DNA of 55,621 nt from contig CAIRSA010000026.1 in assembly GCA_903881085.1 (NCBI GenBank), forward strand, positions 1-55,621. The letters run 5' to 3'. The DNA comes from an uncultured Acidobacteriia bacterium. GTDB lineage: Bacteria; Acidobacteriota; Terriglobia; Bryobacterales; Bryobacteraceae. Shown here piece by piece: positions 27,464-36,786 of the stretch. Numbering within the stretch: the first letter of the stretch is position 1; each line of letters begins with the position of its first letter. Position numbers and translations under genes: made by a program. The notes under the pieces are model-generated. The model had not been told where the DNA came from, ran no database searches, and saw only the letters and a program-made list of their open reading frames with translations.

Positions 27464-28597
27464 TCAAATTACTGCGACGTCGGCGGCGCACGGGGCGTGC
27501 TGGGTGTGCACAAGCTCGAGCGCGCCAGTTCCGGGTTCGATGCGGAAGCATTCCACACAGTCAGCGTCCTGGCTCGCCACAAGCAAATACCTGCCGCTCG
27601 GGTCGAGCGTGAGGTTCCGCGCATTCGAGTGAGCCGCTAACGCGTGTCGACTTGAAAATGTCAGCGTTCCGTCCTCAGGCGCCGCGGCGAAAACGGCAAT
27701 GCTCTGGTGGACCCGGCAGATGTAGTAATAGTGCGATCCGTCGGCCGACAAACAGCCCTCGGCCCCCCAGAAATCAGCCTTGCCGAGATTGTCCGGGGGG
27801 CCGCGTCCCTCAAAGCCTTCCGGATAGCAGAACACCGTCTGCACCGGGACGAGCCCTTTGTCGTCGTCAACGGCACAGACGACCACAGTGCCGTCAAGCT
27901 CACAATTCACGTACGCGACCCGCAAGGACGGGTGAAAGTTGATGCCGCGCGGGCCACATCCTGGGGCGAGCTTCACTTCACCCTGCGGCGTCATTGTCCC
28001 CGTCGCGATATCGAGAAGGTATTGATGAACCTTGTCTGTGCCCAAATCCATCGCGTAAACCAGATTCGTTCGGGGATCGCCGTGCACACCGTGAGGATGA
28101 GACGCCGACTGACGCAGAGGGTGCGGTCCGGAGCCCTGGTGATCTGGTGCCGCGGTAACCTCACCGATCGCTCCGGTATCGGGATCGAACGGCAGCACCG
28201 AGATGCCACCCTCCCAGTACCTTGTCACGAGCAGGAAGCGCCCTGTCCGGTCGAATGTCGCACACGTGTTGCCTCGGCCGCCAGTCGCCTGAGTGCACAC
28301 ATTTTCGAGTGCACCGCCGGGCTGGATCCGGTAGGAGGTCACAAAACCGACACCGGCTGACACGCCCGTGTGGTAGGAAAGCTCGTGCGTGGCAACAAGA
28401 AAACGCCGGTTGGGGTGAATCTCCAGCCAAGTCGGTGAATCCTGCTTCGTGACTGTGCCAGTTGGGGAAAGCGAGCCGTCTGCATTGTTGAAGGAAAAGG
28501 AGAGAATCCCTTGTCCGGGCTGCTTCGATCCGACCCAGCCAAGCTGCCCCGGCGCAAATCCGGAATAACACCCAACGAACGCGTATTGTTGCGACAT
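27464..28597 (-). CDS. lactonase-family seven-bladed propeller (6-phosphogluconolactonase-like)
   Basis: 377 residues from ATG 28597 (GGAGA upstream). The text matches the Pgl/lactonase beta-propeller family: QQYAFVGCYS at the start, LEIHPNRRFLVATHEL, HPHGVHGDPRTNLVYAMDLGTDKV and a last blade ARNLTLDPSGRYLLVASQDADCV. Members hydrolyse 6-phosphogluconolactone or act as other sugar-lactone hydrolases; without a signal peptide this one is cytoplasmic. No pentose-phosphate genes are nearby, so the substrate is unsettled. It is transcribed toward the candidate sRNA region. Its upstream region ends at an IS remnant 220 bases away; nothing else is seen in 28598-28819. Confidence 0.82.
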   Translation of the reverse strand: MSQQYAFVGCYSGFAPGQLGWVGSKQPGQGILSFSFNNADGSLSPTGTVTKQDSPTWLEIHPNRRFLVATHELSYHTGVSAGVGFVTSYRIQPGGALENVCTQATGGRGNTCATFDRTGRFLLVTRYWEGGISVLPFDPDTGAIGEVTAAPDHQGSGPHPLRQSASHPHGVHGDPRTNLVYAMDLGTDKVHQYLLDIATGTMTPQGEVKLAPGCGPRGINFHPSLRVAYVNCELDGTVVVCAVDDDKGLVPVQTVFCYPEGFEGRGPPDNLGKADFWGAEGCLSADGSHYYYICRVHQSIAVFAAAPEDGTLTFSSRHALAAHSNARNLTLDPSGRYLLVASQDADCVECFRIEPGTGALELVHTQHAPCAADVAVI

Positions 28598-28819
28598 CCA
28601 GTCATTTCTCCATTTCGCTGCTTGGGCGTGCTGCCTGTGGCCGTCGAAAACACGATCGAAAACAATGTCCCATCCGGCACTGCCATGCCAATCAATGATG
28701 GCCACATCACTCTCATAGACCACTGCACCACAACGTGGCGCTTGCAATCAACTGCTGCACTTGCCGGAACTGCAGTGTCACGATCTCTTGCAGGAGCAGA
28801 CTCGCCTGGCAGCGGCCAT

Positions 28820-28981
28820 GATGGGCGAACCACCAGGTATTCGGAGTATGGAGTAAGCCAGGGAAAGCGGAAGAGGATCGAGGAAGGCTTCGGATGGTTG
28901 AAGACGGTGGCCTTGCAGCGCAAAACGAAGTTTCGCAGTACGGAGCGAGTGGGATGGATGTTCACGCTGGCGGCCGCTTGA
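28820..28981 (+). pseudogene. C-terminal remnant of an IS5-family transposase
   Basis: The translation DGRTTRYSEYGVSQ...KRKRIEEGFGWLK...LQRKTKFRSTERVGWMF is the C-terminal end of IS5-type DDE transposases, including the conserved Y-x2-S-x3-R-K-R-x-E-E-x-F-G-W-L-K segment with the catalytic Glu. The preceding ~250 residues are missing, and TGA ends the frame shortly after. It marks an old insertion at the border between the accessory region and the udk/hopanoid block. Confidence 0.75.
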
Positions 28982-29195
28982 GGAGAAGCGTGCCTGGAGG
29001 AGGCAATTGCGGCCCTCCGGACTGCTAAAACCCTTCCCAATCGACCGTTTCCGATGTATTTGAGTGGAACATTGTATTATAAATTACTTTGTTTCGAAAA
29101 GTAGACAACAAAAGCCGAGTTATTGCTTGCCGTGTTGAGATCGTTGCGGCCTTTGATTCAGAATGGCCGGCATGCGAAAATAGCAAGGATCTCAC
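28982..29195. other. AT-rich spacer after the IS remnant
   Basis: No gene is visible. The stretch around 29062-29120 is clearly richer in A/T than its surroundings and probably carries the udk promoter; bases up to ~29040 may be the decayed right end of the IS5 element. Confidence 0.4.
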
Positions 29196-29819
29196 ATGAG
29201 CAGCTCACCCTTTCTGATCGGCATCGCTGGAGCATCCGGCTCTGGCAAGAGCGAACTGGCGCGCCAGTTGGCCGGGGCGCTTGAGGCGCCTGTCGTCTCA
29301 CTTGATTCCTACTACCTTGAACTCGGCCACTTGAGCTATGAGGAGCGCTGCCGGGTGAACTTTGACGAGCCTGCTTCGCTCGACGCCAGGCTGCTGCTGG
29401 AGCAGTTTTCGGCGATTGTTGCCGGCCAACCGGTGGAGGTCCCTGATTATGATTTTTCTATCCACACGCGGTCAGGCAAGGTAACGCGTATTGTTCCTGG
29501 CGGCTTTGTAATCCTGGAAGGCCTGTTCGCTTTGCATTGGCCGGAGTTGCGTGACCTGTTTGGGGTACGGGTGTTTGTTGAGTTGCCGGAGGATGTCTGT
29601 TTCGCGCGACGGCTTGAGCGGGATGTGCGCGAGCGGGGGCGGACGGCGGAGTCGGTGCGGACGCAGTATTATTCCACGGTGAAGCCGATGGGCGATATTT
29701 ATATTCTGCCTACTAGGGCGTTTGCGGACGTTGTGGTACGCGGGGATGCGGATATTCAGGAGTCGGCGGAGATGGTTTTGCGGCGCTGTCCTGGGGGAGT
29801 GCGGCAGGGATTGAGTTGA
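29196..29819 (+). CDS. udk: uridine kinase-like P-loop kinase
   Basis: 207 residues of the uridine kinase/phosphoribulokinase group. The P-loop GASGSGKS starts at residue ~11, SLDSYYLELGHLS carries the Asp and the substrate-binding segment, VPDYDFSIHTRSG matches the uridine kinase P-x-Y-D-F motif, and LEGLFALHWPEL and RRLERDVRERGRT follow in order. It phosphorylates uridine and probably cytidine for pyrimidine salvage. It stands apart between the IS remnant and the hopanoid block. A short palindrome lies after the stop. Confidence 0.88.
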   Translation: MSSSPFLIGIAGASGSGKSELARQLAGALEAPVVSLDSYYLELGHLSYEERCRVNFDEPASLDARLLLEQFSAIVAGQPVEVPDYDFSIHTRSGKVTRIVPGGFVILEGLFALHWPELRDLFGVRVFVELPEDVCFARRLERDVRERGRTAESVRTQYYSTVKPMGDIYILPTRAFADVVVRGDADIQESAEMVLRRCPGGVRQGLS

Positions 29820-29864
29820 GGCACGACTCCGTGGGAGCAGCGGCGAGGCGGTTTGAAAACATAG

Positions 29865-29880
29865 CGCTCGCAAGCGAGCG
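29865..29880. repeat. small GC-rich palindrome after udk
   Basis: CGCTCG (29865-29870) pairs with CGAGCG (29875-29880) across CAAG. No T-run follows, so termination is uncertain. Confidence 0.4.
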
Positions 29881-30008
29881 AGCAGGCGAATTCTAACTTC
29901 AAGAATGGCGGAATTGAAAAACGAGTGGTATTGGATTGCCAATCTGCCCTACATCGTTTCACAAGCGTTACCCGCAAGGGGCGAACGGTTGCTATAATGA
30001 AAGATTGT

Positions 30009-30998
30009 ATGTCATTGAACGCAATCAAGAAGATTATCCTCCTTACGCCACGTGGCTTTTGCGCGGGCGTTGTTCGCGCAATCGACGTGGTGAAAATCGC
30101 ACTGGGCCATTACGGCGCGCCCATCTATGTGCGCAAAGAAATCGTTCATAACCGCCACGTAGTGAATGAGCTGCGTGAGATGGGTGCGATCTTTGTAGAA
30201 GAGTTGGATGAGGTGCCAGCGGGCGCGCGCGTCATTTTCAGCGCGCACGGCGTTGCACCCAGCGTCCGCAAAGACGCGATCGCAAGAAACCTCAACGTCA
30301 TTGATGCGACCTGCCCGCTGGTCACCAAAGTGCACGTCGAAGCCAAGAGCTTCGCAAGCAAAGATTTCACCATCATTCTGATCGGCCATAAGGATCACGA
30401 CGAAGTGATCGGCACCTTGGGCGAAGCGCCGGAGAGCATGATGCTGGTCTCCAGCGTGGAAGACGTGGATAGCCTGCAGGTGAAAGATCCGTCCCGCATG
30501 CGTTACCTCACGCAGACGACGCTGAGCCTGGACGAAACCAAAGACATTGTAGAGCGCCTGCGGGAACGCTTTCCGCTAGTGATGGGACCACATTCGCAGG
30601 ATATCTGCTACGCCACCGAAAACCGCCAACTCGCCGTGAAGGCCGTGGCGCCGCTGTGCCAGCTACTGCTGGTGGTAGGTTCGAAGAACAGCTCCAATTC
30701 CCAGCGGCTTGTAGAAGTTTGCGAGAAGGCCGGCATTCCGGCCTACCTGATTGACGATGAGAGCGAAGTGGAAATGGAATGGCTGCAAAACGTGCAGACC
30801 GTGGCCATCACCGCCGGCGCTTCCGCTCCCGAACATCTGGTTGAAGAACTCATCGATTTCCTGAAGGTGCAGGGCTTCGGCAAACTGGAATTAATGGAAG
30901 TCAAAGAAGAAGATGTGCGGTTTTCACTTCCGGCGGAACTGGAACACGCTGGCGCACGTCTGACTAATATTGCAATGACAGCTCCAGCAGGGATATAA
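30009..30998 (+). CDS. ispH: 4-hydroxy-3-methylbut-2-enyl diphosphate reductase IspH
   Basis: The last enzyme of the MEP pathway: an iron-sulfur protein that reduces HMBPP to IPP and DMAPP. The three cluster cysteines are visible in TPRGFCAG (C18), IDATCPLVTKVH and QDICYATENRQ, together with IVHNRHVV and FSAHGVAP. From ATG 30009 it has 329 residues; ATG 29997 in the same frame is also possible. TATAAT at 29993-29998 could be a -10 element, which would give an almost leaderless message. It is followed after 12 bases by shc, so isoprenoid precursor supply is physically tied to hopanoid synthesis here. Confidence 0.95.
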   Translation: MSLNAIKKIILLTPRGFCAGVVRAIDVVKIALGHYGAPIYVRKEIVHNRHVVNELREMGAIFVEELDEVPAGARVIFSAHGVAPSVRKDAIARNLNVIDATCPLVTKVHVEAKSFASKDFTIILIGHKDHDEVIGTLGEAPESMMLVSSVEDVDSLQVKDPSRMRYLTQTTLSLDETKDIVERLRERFPLVMGPHSQDICYATENRQLAVKAVAPLCQLLLVVGSKNSSNSQRLVEVCEKAGIPAYLIDDESEVEMEWLQNVQTVAITAGASAPEHLVEELIDFLKVQGFGKLELMEVKEEDVRFSLPAELEHAGARLTNIAMTAPAGI

Positions 30999-31010
30999 AT
31001 CGATCGCGAC

Positions 31011-32924
31011 ATGACTCCGAGTGTTCAAATTGCAGATTCATTGTTAGCAGCCGTGGGCCAGGCAGCCCGCCGAGCATCGGATGCGATGCTCGGCCTACAA
31101 CACGACCAGGGCTACTGGTGGGCGGAACTGACAGCCGACACAACCCTGGAATCTGACTATATTCTGCTCCAGCTGTGGCTGCATCCGCCCGTGGACGGAG
31201 TTTGGAATCCTCCCAACCGCGCCCAGATCGACCGGGCCGTGGAATCGATCCTGCGCCGCCAGCTACCGGACGGCGGTTTTAATATTTACCCGCAAGGCCC
31301 CTCGGAAATCAATGCCAGCGTGAAGGCGTATTTTTCACTGAAGCTGGCCGGGCGCGATACGGCATCCCCGCAAATGGCGCTGCTGCACGAACGGATCCTG
31401 GCTATGGGCGGCATTCAAGCGGCAAATAGCTATGTGAAACTGAACCTCAGTTTCTTCGGGCTGTATCCGCGCGAAGACGTGCCGGCGATCCCGCCGGAGA
31501 TGATGCTGCTGCCGGGCAACTTCATTTACCAGATGTCGTCGTGGACACGTGCAATTGTAATTCCGCTTTCGATTGTTCATGCGCTGAATCCAAGGCGTCC
31601 GCTACCCACGGGTTTTAACATCGACGAGATCTTCATCGAAGGCGTGGACCTGCATTTCCATAGCGACGCCAAGCCGTTCACATGGCGATATACCTTCCTG
31701 ATTTTCGATAAAATCTGCAAGCTTTGGGAAAAATACGGCAGCAAATCGCTGCGCGCCCACGCCATTAAAAAGGCGGAGCAGTGGATGCTGGAACGCACGC
31801 GGTACACAGACGGGCTGGCGGCGATCTATCCGCCCATGCAGTATGTGATCATGGCGCTCGATCTGCTTGGCCGCAGTGCTGACCATCCGGATCGCGAAGA
31901 GGCCGAGAAACAGTTCAATGCGTTGATGGTCGACGACGGCCGCCGGTTCTTCTTCCAACCCTGTTTTTCCGTGGTGTGGGACACTGCGATCGCGGGTTTT
32001 GCGATGGGCGAGGCAGGCATGGCGCCGGCCGCCCAGATGCGCAAATGCGCGGACTGGCTGTTAACCAAGGAAGTGCGCCGCAAGGGTGATTGGAGCGTGA
32101 AGCGCCCCAACACCGAACCGAGCGGCTGGTACTTCGAATTCGCCAACGAGTTCTACCCTGATATCGATGACACCGCCATGGTGCTGATGGCCCTGAAGCA
32201 CATGACAGCCACAGACCCGAAGGCGCTGGAAGCGTGCCAGAAACGGGCCGTCCAGTGGCTGCTCGATATGCAATCGAAAGATGGCGGCTGGGCGGCGTTC
32301 GATGTCGATAATAACTGGCATGTGCTGGGCGATGTACCCTTCGCCGACCACAACGCGATGCTTGACCCGACTTGCCCCGACATCACCGGACGCGTGATGG
32401 AAGCGCTGTGCATGTACGGCGTACCGCAGTCGCATCCGGCCATCCGCAAAGGCGTGGAGTATTTGATACGCACGCAGGAAGCCGATGGCAGCTGGTACGG
32501 CCGCTGGGGCGTCAACTATATCTACGGCACGTTTCTCGCCTTGCGTGGCCTGCGCGCCGCCGGCGAAAGCGACCGAGAAGTACACGTGCTGCGCGCAGGC
32601 GAATGGCTGCGCTCCATTCAGAACGCCGATGGCGGTTGGGGTGAAAGCTGCGCCAGCTACAACGAACATACATACGTGCGTGCGGAAAGCACGCCATCGC
32701 AGACTGCGTGGGCGGTACTCGGGCTGATCGCGGGCGGCGATACCAACAGCATCAGCGTGAACAAGGGAATTGAACATTTGATGGAGACACAGCGGCCAGA
32801 CGGCCTGTGGGACGAACAACTGGCAACGGGAACCGGCTTCCCGGCCGTGTTTTATTTGAGCTATCACCTTTACCGGAATAGCTTCCCGCTGCTTGCGCTC
32901 TCCAGCTTTTTGAAAACGCGCTGA
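31011..32924 (+). CDS. shc: squalene-hopene cyclase
   Basis: 637 residues, a monotopic membrane enzyme that cyclises squalene to hopene or hopanol. The catalytic acid motif D-x-D-D is DIDD (D384-D387), inside FYPDIDDTAMVL. Several QW repeats are visible (QDGGW-like segments such as LPDGGFNIYPQG, KDGGWAAFD, ADGSWYGRWGVNYIYGT, ADGGWGES and RPDGLWDE). Length and order fit bacterial Shc proteins. It sits 12 bases after ispH and 5 bases before hpnA, as part of an eight-gene run. Confidence 0.96.
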   Translation: MTPSVQIADSLLAAVGQAARRASDAMLGLQHDQGYWWAELTADTTLESDYILLQLWLHPPVDGVWNPPNRAQIDRAVESILRRQLPDGGFNIYPQGPSEINASVKAYFSLKLAGRDTASPQMALLHERILAMGGIQAANSYVKLNLSFFGLYPREDVPAIPPEMMLLPGNFIYQMSSWTRAIVIPLSIVHALNPRRPLPTGFNIDEIFIEGVDLHFHSDAKPFTWRYTFLIFDKICKLWEKYGSKSLRAHAIKKAEQWMLERTRYTDGLAAIYPPMQYVIMALDLLGRSADHPDREEAEKQFNALMVDDGRRFFFQPCFSVVWDTAIAGFAMGEAGMAPAAQMRKCADWLLTKEVRRKGDWSVKRPNTEPSGWYFEFANEFYPDIDDTAMVLMALKHMTATDPKALEACQKRAVQWLLDMQSKDGGWAAFDVDNNWHVLGDVPFADHNAMLDPTCPDITGRVMEALCMYGVPQSHPAIRKGVEYLIRTQEADGSWYGRWGVNYIYGTFLALRGLRAAGESDREVHVLRAGEWLRSIQNADGGWGESCASYNEHTYVRAESTPSQTAWAVLGLIAGGDTNSISVNKGIEHLMETQRPDGLWDEQLATGTGFPAVFYLSYHLYRNSFPLLALSSFLKTR

Positions 32925-32929
32925 CATAA

Positions 32930-33904
32930 GTGAAACCGGTACTGGTCACAGGCGCGACGGGATTTGTGGGATGGCATCTGGCCCGGCTATTGTCGGAGCG
33001 GGGTTACAAGGTGCGAGCGCTCTCAAGGAGCGGCCTGCCGATCGAGGATTTAGAAGTTGAAGTGGTGAAGGGCGACTTACGGGACGCGGCCTCTGTTGGC
33101 CGTGCCGTGAAGGGTTGCTCGCTGGTGTTTCACGTTGCCGCGGATTACCGCTTGTGGAGCAGGGATCCAAAGCAAATGTACGAATCGAATGTCGAGGGCA
33201 CGCGCAATCTGTTGGCCGCGGCAAAGCAGGCTTCCGTAGACCGGGTTGTCTATACAAGCACGGTGGGATGCATCGGATTTGTGAAGGATGGCCTGGGTGA
33301 CGAGCAAAGTGCGGTGGGAATGGAAGACATGAGCGGTCACTATAAACGATCGAAGTTCCTCGCCGAGCAAGTGGCCCTGGAGTCCGCATCCAAAGGTTTC
33401 CCGGTCGTGATTGTGAATCCAACAACGCCTGTGGGCGACCACGACAGCAAGCCAACGCCTACCGGAAAAATCATCGTCGACTTCATGAAGCGCGCTATGC
33501 CTGCGTATCTCGATACCGGGCTCAACATTGTTGACGTGAAGGACGTGGCAAACGGCCACCTGCTTGCTTGTGAACATGGCAAACCAGGAGAGCGGTATAT
33601 TCTGGGTTGCCAGAATTTGACATTGCAACAGATCTTTCAGTCGCTGGAAAGCATCAGTGGAATCAAAGCACCCACCGTGCGCATTCCGTATGCGCTGGCT
33701 TACGCCGCCGGTGTGGTTTCGACGGCATGGGCGAACGTGAGCGGCGTTGAGCCGCGCGCACCGCTGGAAGGTGTCAAGATGGCCCGCAAGTTTATGTTTG
33801 TCTCGCAGGCCAAGGCGGAGCGGGAATTGCAGTACAGGCCGGCAGCGGTGGATGGCGCATTCGATCGTGCTGTGGCTTGGTTTGGTAGGAATGGGTATTG
33901 TTAA
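32930..33904 (+). CDS. hpnA: hopanoid-associated sugar epimerase HpnA
   Basis: 324 residues of the extended short-chain dehydrogenase family. The NAD(P)-binding motif is TGATGFVG at residue ~7, VVYTSTVGCIG carries the catalytic Ser/Thr, and HYKRSKFLAE is the Y-x3-K pair. The wording follows HpnA proteins of hopanoid clusters, whose exact reaction is still debated. The start is GTG, five bases after the shc stop. Its end overlaps the hpnG start by seven bases. Confidence 0.92.
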   Translation: MKPVLVTGATGFVGWHLARLLSERGYKVRALSRSGLPIEDLEVEVVKGDLRDAASVGRAVKGCSLVFHVAADYRLWSRDPKQMYESNVEGTRNLLAAAKQASVDRVVYTSTVGCIGFVKDGLGDEQSAVGMEDMSGHYKRSKFLAEQVALESASKGFPVVIVNPTTPVGDHDSKPTPTGKIIVDFMKRAMPAYLDTGLNIVDVKDVANGHLLACEHGKPGERYILGCQNLTLQQIFQSLESISGIKAPTVRIPYALAYAAGVVSTAWANVSGVEPRAPLEGVKMARKFMFVSQAKAERELQYRPAAVDGAFDRAVAWFGRNGYC

Positions 33905-34611
33905 CGCTGCTTCTGATCGCCGCGGAAAAGGCCGAGCTGGCGGGGATTTTATCCCGCTGCCGGAATATCAGAAAAACGGACGGCAAGATCCGTTTCGCGG
34001 GCGAGGCAGAATGGCGGGGAAACCGCTTGTTGTTCGCGGCCAATGGTCCGGGTCCTCAGTTGGCCGGTCAGGCGGTGGACATGGCGTTTGGTGAGATGGG
34101 AATGGTAAGAGTAGACGCGATCATCAATACGGGACTGTGCGGCGCGCTCGATCCAGCGCTTGCGGTGAACGGCATTTTTGCCGCGTCGCGCGTGATGGGT
34201 GAAAATGGCGAGCCTGCGTTTGACGCTTCCCTGCCCTCGTGCTCGCAGCCTTTCACATCTGGCTGGATGATTTCGACGGATCGCTTTGTGGGGACGCGCG
34301 AAGCGAAAGCCGCGCTGCACGCAAAAGGGGCATCGGCTGTGGAGATGGAAGCGTTGGGAGTCGCCGCGATCGCTGCGGCCCAAAAGATCCCGTTCTATTG
34401 CATCCGCGCCGTGAGCGACAATGCGGACGACGGCTTTGACATGGATTTTAATCAACTGCGCGATGCTAGCGGGCGCTTCGATCTGCCCCGCATCGTGCTG
34501 CACGCGATGGCCAGGCCTTCGCGCAGATTTCCGGAACTGCTGAAGCTGAAACGCAACAGCGAATCCGCGGCGAAAGCCCTGGGAGAGTTTTTTGACCACT
34601 GCAGATTCTAA
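33898..34611 (+). CDS. hpnG: hopanoid-associated nucleoside phosphorylase HpnG
   Basis: 237 residues of the PNP/UDP phosphorylase family. Visible are ANGPGPQLAG (phosphate loop), NTGLCGALDP and the active-site VEMEALGVAA followed by IRAVSDNADD. HpnG removes adenine from adenosylhopane on the way to ribosylhopane and side-chain-extended hopanoids. The TTG start lies inside the end of hpnA. HpnH, the radical SAM enzyme that makes adenosylhopane, is not in this window and must be encoded elsewhere. The next gene (zinc dehydrogenase) starts within the hpnG 3' end. Confidence 0.88.
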   Translation: MLTLLLIAAEKAELAGILSRCRNIRKTDGKIRFAGEAEWRGNRLLFAANGPGPQLAGQAVDMAFGEMGMVRVDAIINTGLCGALDPALAVNGIFAASRVMGENGEPAFDASLPSCSQPFTSGWMISTDRFVGTREAKAALHAKGASAVEMEALGVAAIAAAQKIPFYCIRAVSDNADDGFDMDFNQLRDASGRFDLPRIVLHAMARPSRRFPELLKLKRNSESAAKALGEFFDHCRF

Positions 34612-35674
34612 TCCGAAGATGTTCGCGGCGGTGTACAGAGGCAAGCAGAAGGTCGACGTCGAATCCGTTGCCGTGCCGGCCATTGGCGCAGGCGAGATTT
34701 TGATCCGCGTGGAGTCGTGCGGAATCTGCCACACAGACCTCAAAAAGATCGAATACGGGCTGCTGGAACCGCCGAGAATCTTCGGTCACGAGACCGCCGG
34801 TGTGGTTGCGGCGGTGGGCGAAGGCGTCACCAAATTTCAAATCAATGACCACGTGATAGTTTTCCATCACATTCCGTGCGAAAATTGTTTTTACTGTCAG
34901 CGTAAGTTGTTCGCCCAATGCCCGGTGTACAAGAAGGTCGGAGTCACGGCCGGATTCGAACCGGCGGGTGGCGGCTTTGCGCAGTATGTGCGCGTCATGG
35001 ACTGGATCGTTGAAAAAGGCGTGGAGAAGATTCCCGCAGGGGTCTCTTTCGATACGGCCTGTTTTGTGGAACCGGTTAACACCTGCTTGAAAGGTGTGGT
35101 TCAATCCGATCCCCAGCCTGGCGATCTATGCGTTGTCATGGGACAGGGGCCGATTGGCATGCTGTTTACCATGATTCTGAAGCAGCGCGGACTTCGCACG
35201 GTCACAACCGACACCATGCCGGAGCGCCGTGCGTTATCGCTTGAGTTTGGCGCAGAGCAGTCGTGGGATCCGCGTTCGGTGGATGTGACGGCGGAAGTGA
35301 AGAAATTGACCGGAGACCGGGGAGCCGATATTGTATTTGTGGCGGCTTCGGCGCCGGGGATTGTGGAGCAGGCGGTGCGCAGTTCGCGCCCGGGCAGCAA
35401 AATTCTGCTGTTTGCGCAGACCTCGGATAAGGAAAGAATCGAGATGTCCGGCAAAGACATCTGTATGGATGAGAGAATAGTATTCGGATCTTATAGCGCT
35501 TCGCTCGAACTGCAGCACGAATCGGCGAGGCTTGTTTTTAGCGGTGAATTGCCCGTGGAACGGCTAGTGAGCCATCGCGTGGCATTGAGTGAGATAATAC
35601 GGGGCATTGATATGGCGTTGCATCCTAGCGATGGATCGTTAAAAATTGTAGTGCGTCCCCAGGAATTTTCTTAA
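34592..35674 (+). CDS. zinc-dependent MDR dehydrogenase, first of two
   Basis: 360 residues of the medium-chain dehydrogenase family. The catalytic-zinc Cys and His are in GICHTD and FGHE, the four structural-zinc cysteines are in PCENCFYCQRKLFAQC, and the nucleotide-binding glycines are GQGPIG. The residue ending the second beta strand is Asp (VTTDTMPERR), which points to NAD(H). The TTG start with GGGAGAG before it overlaps hpnG by 20 bases, so the gene is translationally coupled to the hopanoid operon. The substrate is unknown; a hopanoid side-chain alcohol or aldehyde is a reasonable guess from context. Confidence 0.9.
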   Translation: MTTADSNPKMFAAVYRGKQKVDVESVAVPAIGAGEILIRVESCGICHTDLKKIEYGLLEPPRIFGHETAGVVAAVGEGVTKFQINDHVIVFHHIPCENCFYCQRKLFAQCPVYKKVGVTAGFEPAGGGFAQYVRVMDWIVEKGVEKIPAGVSFDTACFVEPVNTCLKGVVQSDPQPGDLCVVMGQGPIGMLFTMILKQRGLRTVTTDTMPERRALSLEFGAEQSWDPRSVDVTAEVKKLTGDRGADIVFVAASAPGIVEQAVRSSRPGSKILLFAQTSDKERIEMSGKDICMDERIVFGSYSASLELQHESARLVFSGELPVERLVSHRVALSEIIRGIDMALHPSDGSLKIVVRPQEFS

Positions 35675-35734
35675 GATCCTGCCAGGCAGTAAGGTAGGAA
35701 TACGAGGTAGGAGTTAGGAATGAGGTGGTCCTAA

Positions 35735-36778
35735 GTGAAAACTGAAATGATGGCTGCCGTCCTGTACGGGAAAGAAACCCTTAAGGTGGAACCGGTAGCC
35801 GTTCCGAAAATCGACTCCGGCGATGTGCTGGTGAGAGTCAAGGCCGCGCTAACCTGTGGAACCGACGTTAAGGTGTTCCGCCGTGGTTATCACGCGCGCA
35901 TGATCGTTCCTCCCGCACTGTTCGGACACGAGCTCGCAGGCGACATCGTCGCCGTAGGTAGTGACGTCACCAATTTCCGCGCCGGCCAACGTGTGGTCGC
36001 TGCAAATTCGGCGCCGTGCGGCGTTTGCTTTTACTGCAAGCGCGATCTGGAAAACCTTTGCGAAGACCTGCTGTTCAACAACGGCGCTTACGCAGAGTTC
36101 ATCCGCATACCCGGCCGCATCGTGCAGAAGAACATGCATGAAATTCCAGCGCATGTGACGTATCAGGACGCCGCTTTGATTGAACCTTTGGCCTGCGTTC
36201 TGCGCGGCTTGGAAGAAACCGGCATCCGTCCTGGCGATAACGTCGCCGTGCTCGGTTTGGGTCCGATTGGCCTTATGTTTGTTCGCATGGCGAAGGCTGT
36301 GTTTAAGGCCCGCGTCATAGCTATCGGTCGCCGTCAGACGCAGCTCGACCGCGCTGCCCGCATGGGCGCTGATGAGGTGCTCTCTACCGCGGAAACAACC
36401 GATCTGGTTTCGGCCGTGCGCGCCATGACCGGTGGACGCGGGGTCGACGTTTCGATTGAGGCTGTCGGCAAGCCGGAAACCTGGGAATACGCCGTCCACA
36501 TGCTGCGCCGTGGCGGTATCGTGAATTTCTTCGGAGGCTGCCCAAATGACAGCCGCGTGGATCTGGAAACCAACCTTCTCCACTATTCCGAGATCACCTG
36601 CAAAGCCAGTTTCCATCACACTCCGGGCCATATTCAACGCGCGCTCGATGCGGTTACCCGCGGCGAAATTACCGCCCGCGATTTTGTGAACCGCGAAGAG
36701 CCGCTTTCAAATCTGCTTGAAGTGATGAAGTATTTGATGAGCCATAACGGGCATTTGAAAACCGCGATCATCCCCTAG
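35735..36778 (+). CDS. zinc-dependent MDR dehydrogenase, second of two
   Basis: 347 residues, a paralogue of the preceding gene. The catalytic-zinc residues are in TCGTDVK and FGHELAG, the structural-zinc cysteines in PCGVCFYCKRDLENLC, and the nucleotide motif is GLGPIG. The second beta strand ends in IGRRQTQ, two Arg in place of Asp, which favours NADP(H). GTG start. It is 60 bases after its neighbour, across a G/A-rich repetitive spacer (GGTAGGA...GGTAGGAG), and 8 bases before hpnC. The different predicted cofactors suggest that the two enzymes run opposite or successive redox steps. Confidence 0.9.
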   Translation: MKTEMMAAVLYGKETLKVEPVAVPKIDSGDVLVRVKAALTCGTDVKVFRRGYHARMIVPPALFGHELAGDIVAVGSDVTNFRAGQRVVAANSAPCGVCFYCKRDLENLCEDLLFNNGAYAEFIRIPGRIVQKNMHEIPAHVTYQDAALIEPLACVLRGLEETGIRPGDNVAVLGLGPIGLMFVRMAKAVFKARVIAIGRRQTQLDRAARMGADEVLSTAETTDLVSAVRAMTGGRGVDVSIEAVGKPETWEYAVHMLRRGGIVNFFGGCPNDSRVDLETNLLHYSEITCKASFHHTPGHIQRALDAVTRGEITARDFVNREEPLSNLLEVMKYLMSHNGHLKTAIIP

Positions 36779-36786
36779 GCGGCCCG

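Noticed and set aside
32061..32927. Open frame antisense to the 3' half of shc (288 codons)
   Set aside because: The sense strand encodes the conserved DIDD and QW motifs; the antisense frame has none.
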